This document shows, in pieces, positions 5,831-7,734 of a DNA stretch of 7,734 nt. The stretch is from positions 1 to 7,734 of the forward strand of contig JABWBL010000149.1 of assembly GCA_013360535.1 (NCBI GenBank), read 5' to 3'. Origin of the DNA: Planctomycetaceae bacterium. Its GTDB lineage: Bacteria; Planctomycetota; UBA1135; GCA-002686595. Under the pieces are notes generated by a model. The model was not told the origin of the DNA. It ran no database searches and saw only the letters and a list, made by a program, of their open reading frames with translations. How positions within the stretch are numbered: the stretch's first letter is position 1; each line of letters opens with the position of its first letter. A program made the position numbers and the translations under genes.

Positions 5831-7576
5831 CTACCAGACCTGCAGGTCGTTCTCGGGGAGACGGAACTTCTCGCGCTGCGCACGCGCCCCGACGGCGAGC
5901 GCGGCGGTCATCGGCCCCGTGCGGCCGATGAACATCGCGGCGACGAGGATCACGCGACCGGCGTTGCTCAAGGTGGGCGTGATGCCCGTCGAGAGCCCGA
6001 CGGTGCCGAGCGCGGACACGGCCTCGAAGGCGAGCTTCAGGATCTCGTGCGTCTCCGTCAGCGTGAGCGCGAACACGACGAGTCCGACGCTCGCCAGCGA
6101 AAGCGTCGCCACGGCGGACGCGCGTCGGATCGACTCGGCCGCGACGACGCGGCCCGAGAGGCGCGGCGGGTGCTGGCGCATCTCGCCCACGAAGTTCGCG
6201 AACAGCACCGAGGCCGCGGTGGTCTTGATGCCGCCGGCGGTCGAGCTCGGGCTGCCGCCGATCCACATCAGGAGCATCGTGACGAGCAGTCCCGGCGGCG
6301 CCATCGCGCCGAAGTCGATCGTGTTGAAGCCCGCGGTGCGCGTCGTGACGGAGCTGAACAGCGCCGCCATCGAGCCGTCGAGGAACCCCATGCCGGCGAA
6401 GGCGCGGTGGTACTCGAGCAGGCCGAGCGCGACCGTGCCCCCGACGATGAGGAAAGCCGTCGCCTTGAGCACGACGCGCGAGCCGTAGTCGTAGGGCCGC
6501 ACGAGCGTCGGCTCGCGCCGCTGCCAGGCCAGCGCCCGCTCGCGCACGCGCGTGAACATCGCCTGGTACACCGGGAATCCCAGGCCCCCGAGCACGATCA
6601 GGCCCATGATCACGAACTGCAGCGAGTACGCGCTGGAGAAGTCCATCAGCCCGCGCGGCAAGGTCGAGAAACCCGCGTTGCAGAAGGCCGAGACCGAGTG
6701 GAAGGCGGCGCACCACGCCACGGAACGTCCCTCGAGGCGCGGATCGTCCGCCCAGGCCATCCACAGCAGCACGAACCCCGCGAACTCGATCGCGAACGTG
6801 GTCGTCACGATCGTGCGCGTGAGCCCGCGCAGCTCCGAGAGCGTCCCGGTCTCGAACACCTCCGCATACTTGGCCTGCGTGACGAGCGAGCTGTCGCGCG
6901 CGAGCGCCACCGCCAGCGCACCCAGCGTCATGATCCCGATGCCGCCGAACTGGATCGCGAGCAGCAGCACGAACTCGCCGAAGGCGGTGTAGTGCGTGCC
7001 GACGTCGTGCACCGAGAGCCCCGTGACGCACACCGCGCTCGTGGCGGTGAAGAGCTCGTCGACGATGCGCATCTGGCCCGGCTCTTCCACCGACCACGGC
7101 AGGCACAAGAGCAGCGTCGACACGCCGATCATGCCCGCGAAGCTGAAGGACAGGAGCAGGTGCGGGCGCTTGCCGAGCTTCTCGAGCACGCGCGCGGAGA
7201 GTCGCAGCCTGCGGTGCAACGCGATGGCGGCGATCGAGAGGCCGAGGAACGTGCCGTCGTAGACGCGCACGGTGTGGATGTGCGCCGCGCTCGCCGCCGG
7301 CACCTCGAGGTCCTCGACTAGGCGCATCAGCCGGGCGACGAACATCGCGGCCGCGCCGACGACGAGCCCGATCTCGAGACTCAGCAGGCCCTGACCCGCG
7401 CGCAGCAGCTCGCGCAGCCGGATCTCGCCCACGAGGAACAGGAGCAGCCCGGCCATGCCGACGCAGCCGAGCAGCCCGAGCATCGCCGACGGGGACGTCA
7501 TGTCGAGCACGACGCCGATCGAGAGCAGCAGGATCGCGACGACGGCCTCGCGCAGCGGGGTTCGGGCGGTCCTCAC
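5831..7576 (-). CDS. trkH: TrkH/KtrB-type potassium channel subunit with N-terminal membrane extension
   Basis: The 581-residue inner-membrane product carries the four pore-loop repeats of the TrkH/KtrB superfamily, with selectivity-filter glycines at about G186 (CVTGL), G302 (CNAGF), G416 (RTAGF) and G527 (GTVGL). It also has the conserved GGSPSSTAGGIKT (440-452) between repeats 3 and 4, and FIGRTGP (549-555) in the last membrane helix, whose Arg552 is the conserved basic residue near the pore. The core starts near residue 140. Before it lie about 140 residues with about four extra hydrophobic segments (roughly 10-25, 31-50, 63-84, 105-121), absent from the about 445-residue KtrB. Function: K+ (possibly Na+-coupled) uptake, gated by the RCK protein encoded 11 bases downstream. 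The start is a GTG with no evident Shine-Dalgarno; an in-frame TAG nine bases upstream excludes a longer form. ATG at codon 26 would lose the first helix. Confidence 0.93.
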   Translation of the reverse strand: MRTARTPLREAVVAILLLSIGVVLDMTSPSAMLGLLGCVGMAGLLLFLVGEIRLRELLRAGQGLLSLEIGLVVGAAAMFVARLMRLVEDLEVPAASAAHIHTVRVYDGTFLGLSIAAIALHRRLRLSARVLEKLGKRPHLLLSFSFAGMIGVSTLLLCLPWSVEEPGQMRIVDELFTATSAVCVTGLSVHDVGTHYTAFGEFVLLLAIQFGGIGIMTLGALAVALARDSSLVTQAKYAEVFETGTLSELRGLTRTIVTTTFAIEFAGFVLLWMAWADDPRLEGRSVAWCAAFHSVSAFCNAGFSTLPRGLMDFSSAYSLQFVIMGLIVLGGLGFPVYQAMFTRVRERALAWQRREPTLVRPYDYGSRVVLKATAFLIVGGTVALGLLEYHRAFAGMGFLDGSMAALFSSVTTRTAGFNTIDFGAMAPPGLLVTMLLMWIGGSPSSTAGGIKTTAASVLFANFVGEMRQHPPRLSGRVVAAESIRRASAVATLSLASVGLVVFALTLTETHEILKLAFEAVSALGTVGLSTGITPTLSNAGRVILVAAMFIGRTGPMTAALAVGARAQREKFRLPENDLQVW

Positions 7577-7613
7577 GGGCGGCTAGTCTGCGATCCGGCG
7601 CGGGCTCACGCGA

Positions 7614-7625
7614 GGGGCTGGCCCC
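7614..7625. terminator. GGGGC/GCCCC inverted repeat upstream of trkH
   Basis: A perfect 12-base inverted repeat (GGGGCTGGCCCC) sits in the 71-base gap between the end of the right-hand gene and the trkH start. As RNA it would form a short stem of four to five G/C pairs. There is no T run, so a terminator role is only a possibility. The same gap must also hold any trkH promoter, for which I see no convincing boxes. Confidence 0.2.
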
Positions 7626-7647
7626 GCGGCGACGTTTCCGCCCCCCG

Positions 7648-7734
7648 TCAGGGCAGCTCGGCCCAGCGCACGTCCAGCGCGAGCTCGACCAGCGCGCCCT
7701 CGCCGACGTGGACGTCGAGCGCCGCTTCCGCGTC
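7648..7734 (-). CDS. C-terminal end of an unidentified protein (partial)
   Basis: On the minus strand an open frame enters from the right edge and gives 28 residues before a TGA. The visible peptide (DAEAALDVHVGEGALVELAL, then DVRWAELP) alternates hydrophobic and polar residues as a beta-rich C-terminal domain would, and its codons end mostly in G or C as in the neighbouring genes. The frame is therefore probably real coding sequence. No family can be assigned from this length. It reads in the same direction as trkH, 71 bases upstream, so it could belong to the same transcription unit. Confidence 0.55.
   Translation of the reverse strand, partial: DAEAALDVHVGEGALVELALDVRWAELP

Noticed and set aside
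5406..7106. Apparent 566-residue protein with TrkA at its C-terminus, looking like a fusion
   Set aside because: The upstream part is an out-of-frame reading of trkH. The ATG at 5819 starts a complete RCK-N domain 11 bases after the trkH stop, so these are two ordinary adjacent genes.
6047..7321. A 424-codon open frame on the plus strand, antisense to trkH
   Set aside because: Arg/Glu/His-rich mirror sequence; the real gene on the other strand has all four pore loops.
1..7734. tRNA, rRNA, CRISPR arrays, insertion sequences and long direct repeats
   Set aside because: Reading both strands showed no tRNA-like cloverleaf, no spaced repeats, no transposase motifs and no terminal inverted repeats.

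Overview
This is a GC-rich window (about 70% by eye) with densely packed genes, strong G/C preference at third codon positions, and a probable outer-membrane beta-barrel protein, so the source is most likely a diderm bacterium. The mix of genes (AftB/ZomB-type GT-C membrane protein, non-enteric tryptophanase, TrkH with a long N-terminal extension) would fit Planctomycetota, Myxococcota or a related environmental lineage. That placement is an impression; no rRNA or lineage marker is present.

The window holds two converging gene blocks. The plus-strand block (2-3797) has the tail of an unidentified membrane protein, an MFS transporter one base later, a small secreted beta-barrel-like protein with its own ribosome binding site and a plausible -10 box, and a large polytopic GT-C-type glycosyltransferase-like protein 8 bases after that. 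All four are membrane or envelope proteins. The block ends at a 15-base gap containing a perfect 14-base G/C palindrome.

The minus-strand block, read from the right edge, has the last 28 codons of an unidentified gene, then a TrkH/KtrB-type potassium channel subunit (GTG start), an RCK/TrkA-N regulatory subunit 11 bases later, a 222-base intergenic stretch, and a PLP-dependent beta-eliminating lyase of the tryptophanase/tyrosine phenol-lyase family. The residues that separate the two activities are tryptophanase-like, although the protein has exactly the length of the classic tyrosine phenol-lyase and lacks the extra residues of E. coli TnaA.

The trkH-trkA pair should form a K+ uptake system. 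The lyase belongs to a family activated by K+, and its expected K+ ligands are conserved, so the neighbourhood may link K+ supply to a K+-dependent enzyme; this is inference from adjacency only. The two oddest structural points are the TrkA protein, which ends right after its nucleotide-binding domain with no RCK-C domain, and the roughly 140-residue extra membrane region at the start of TrkH. I found no RNA genes, CRISPR arrays, insertion sequences or recognisable undescribed defence or mobile system.
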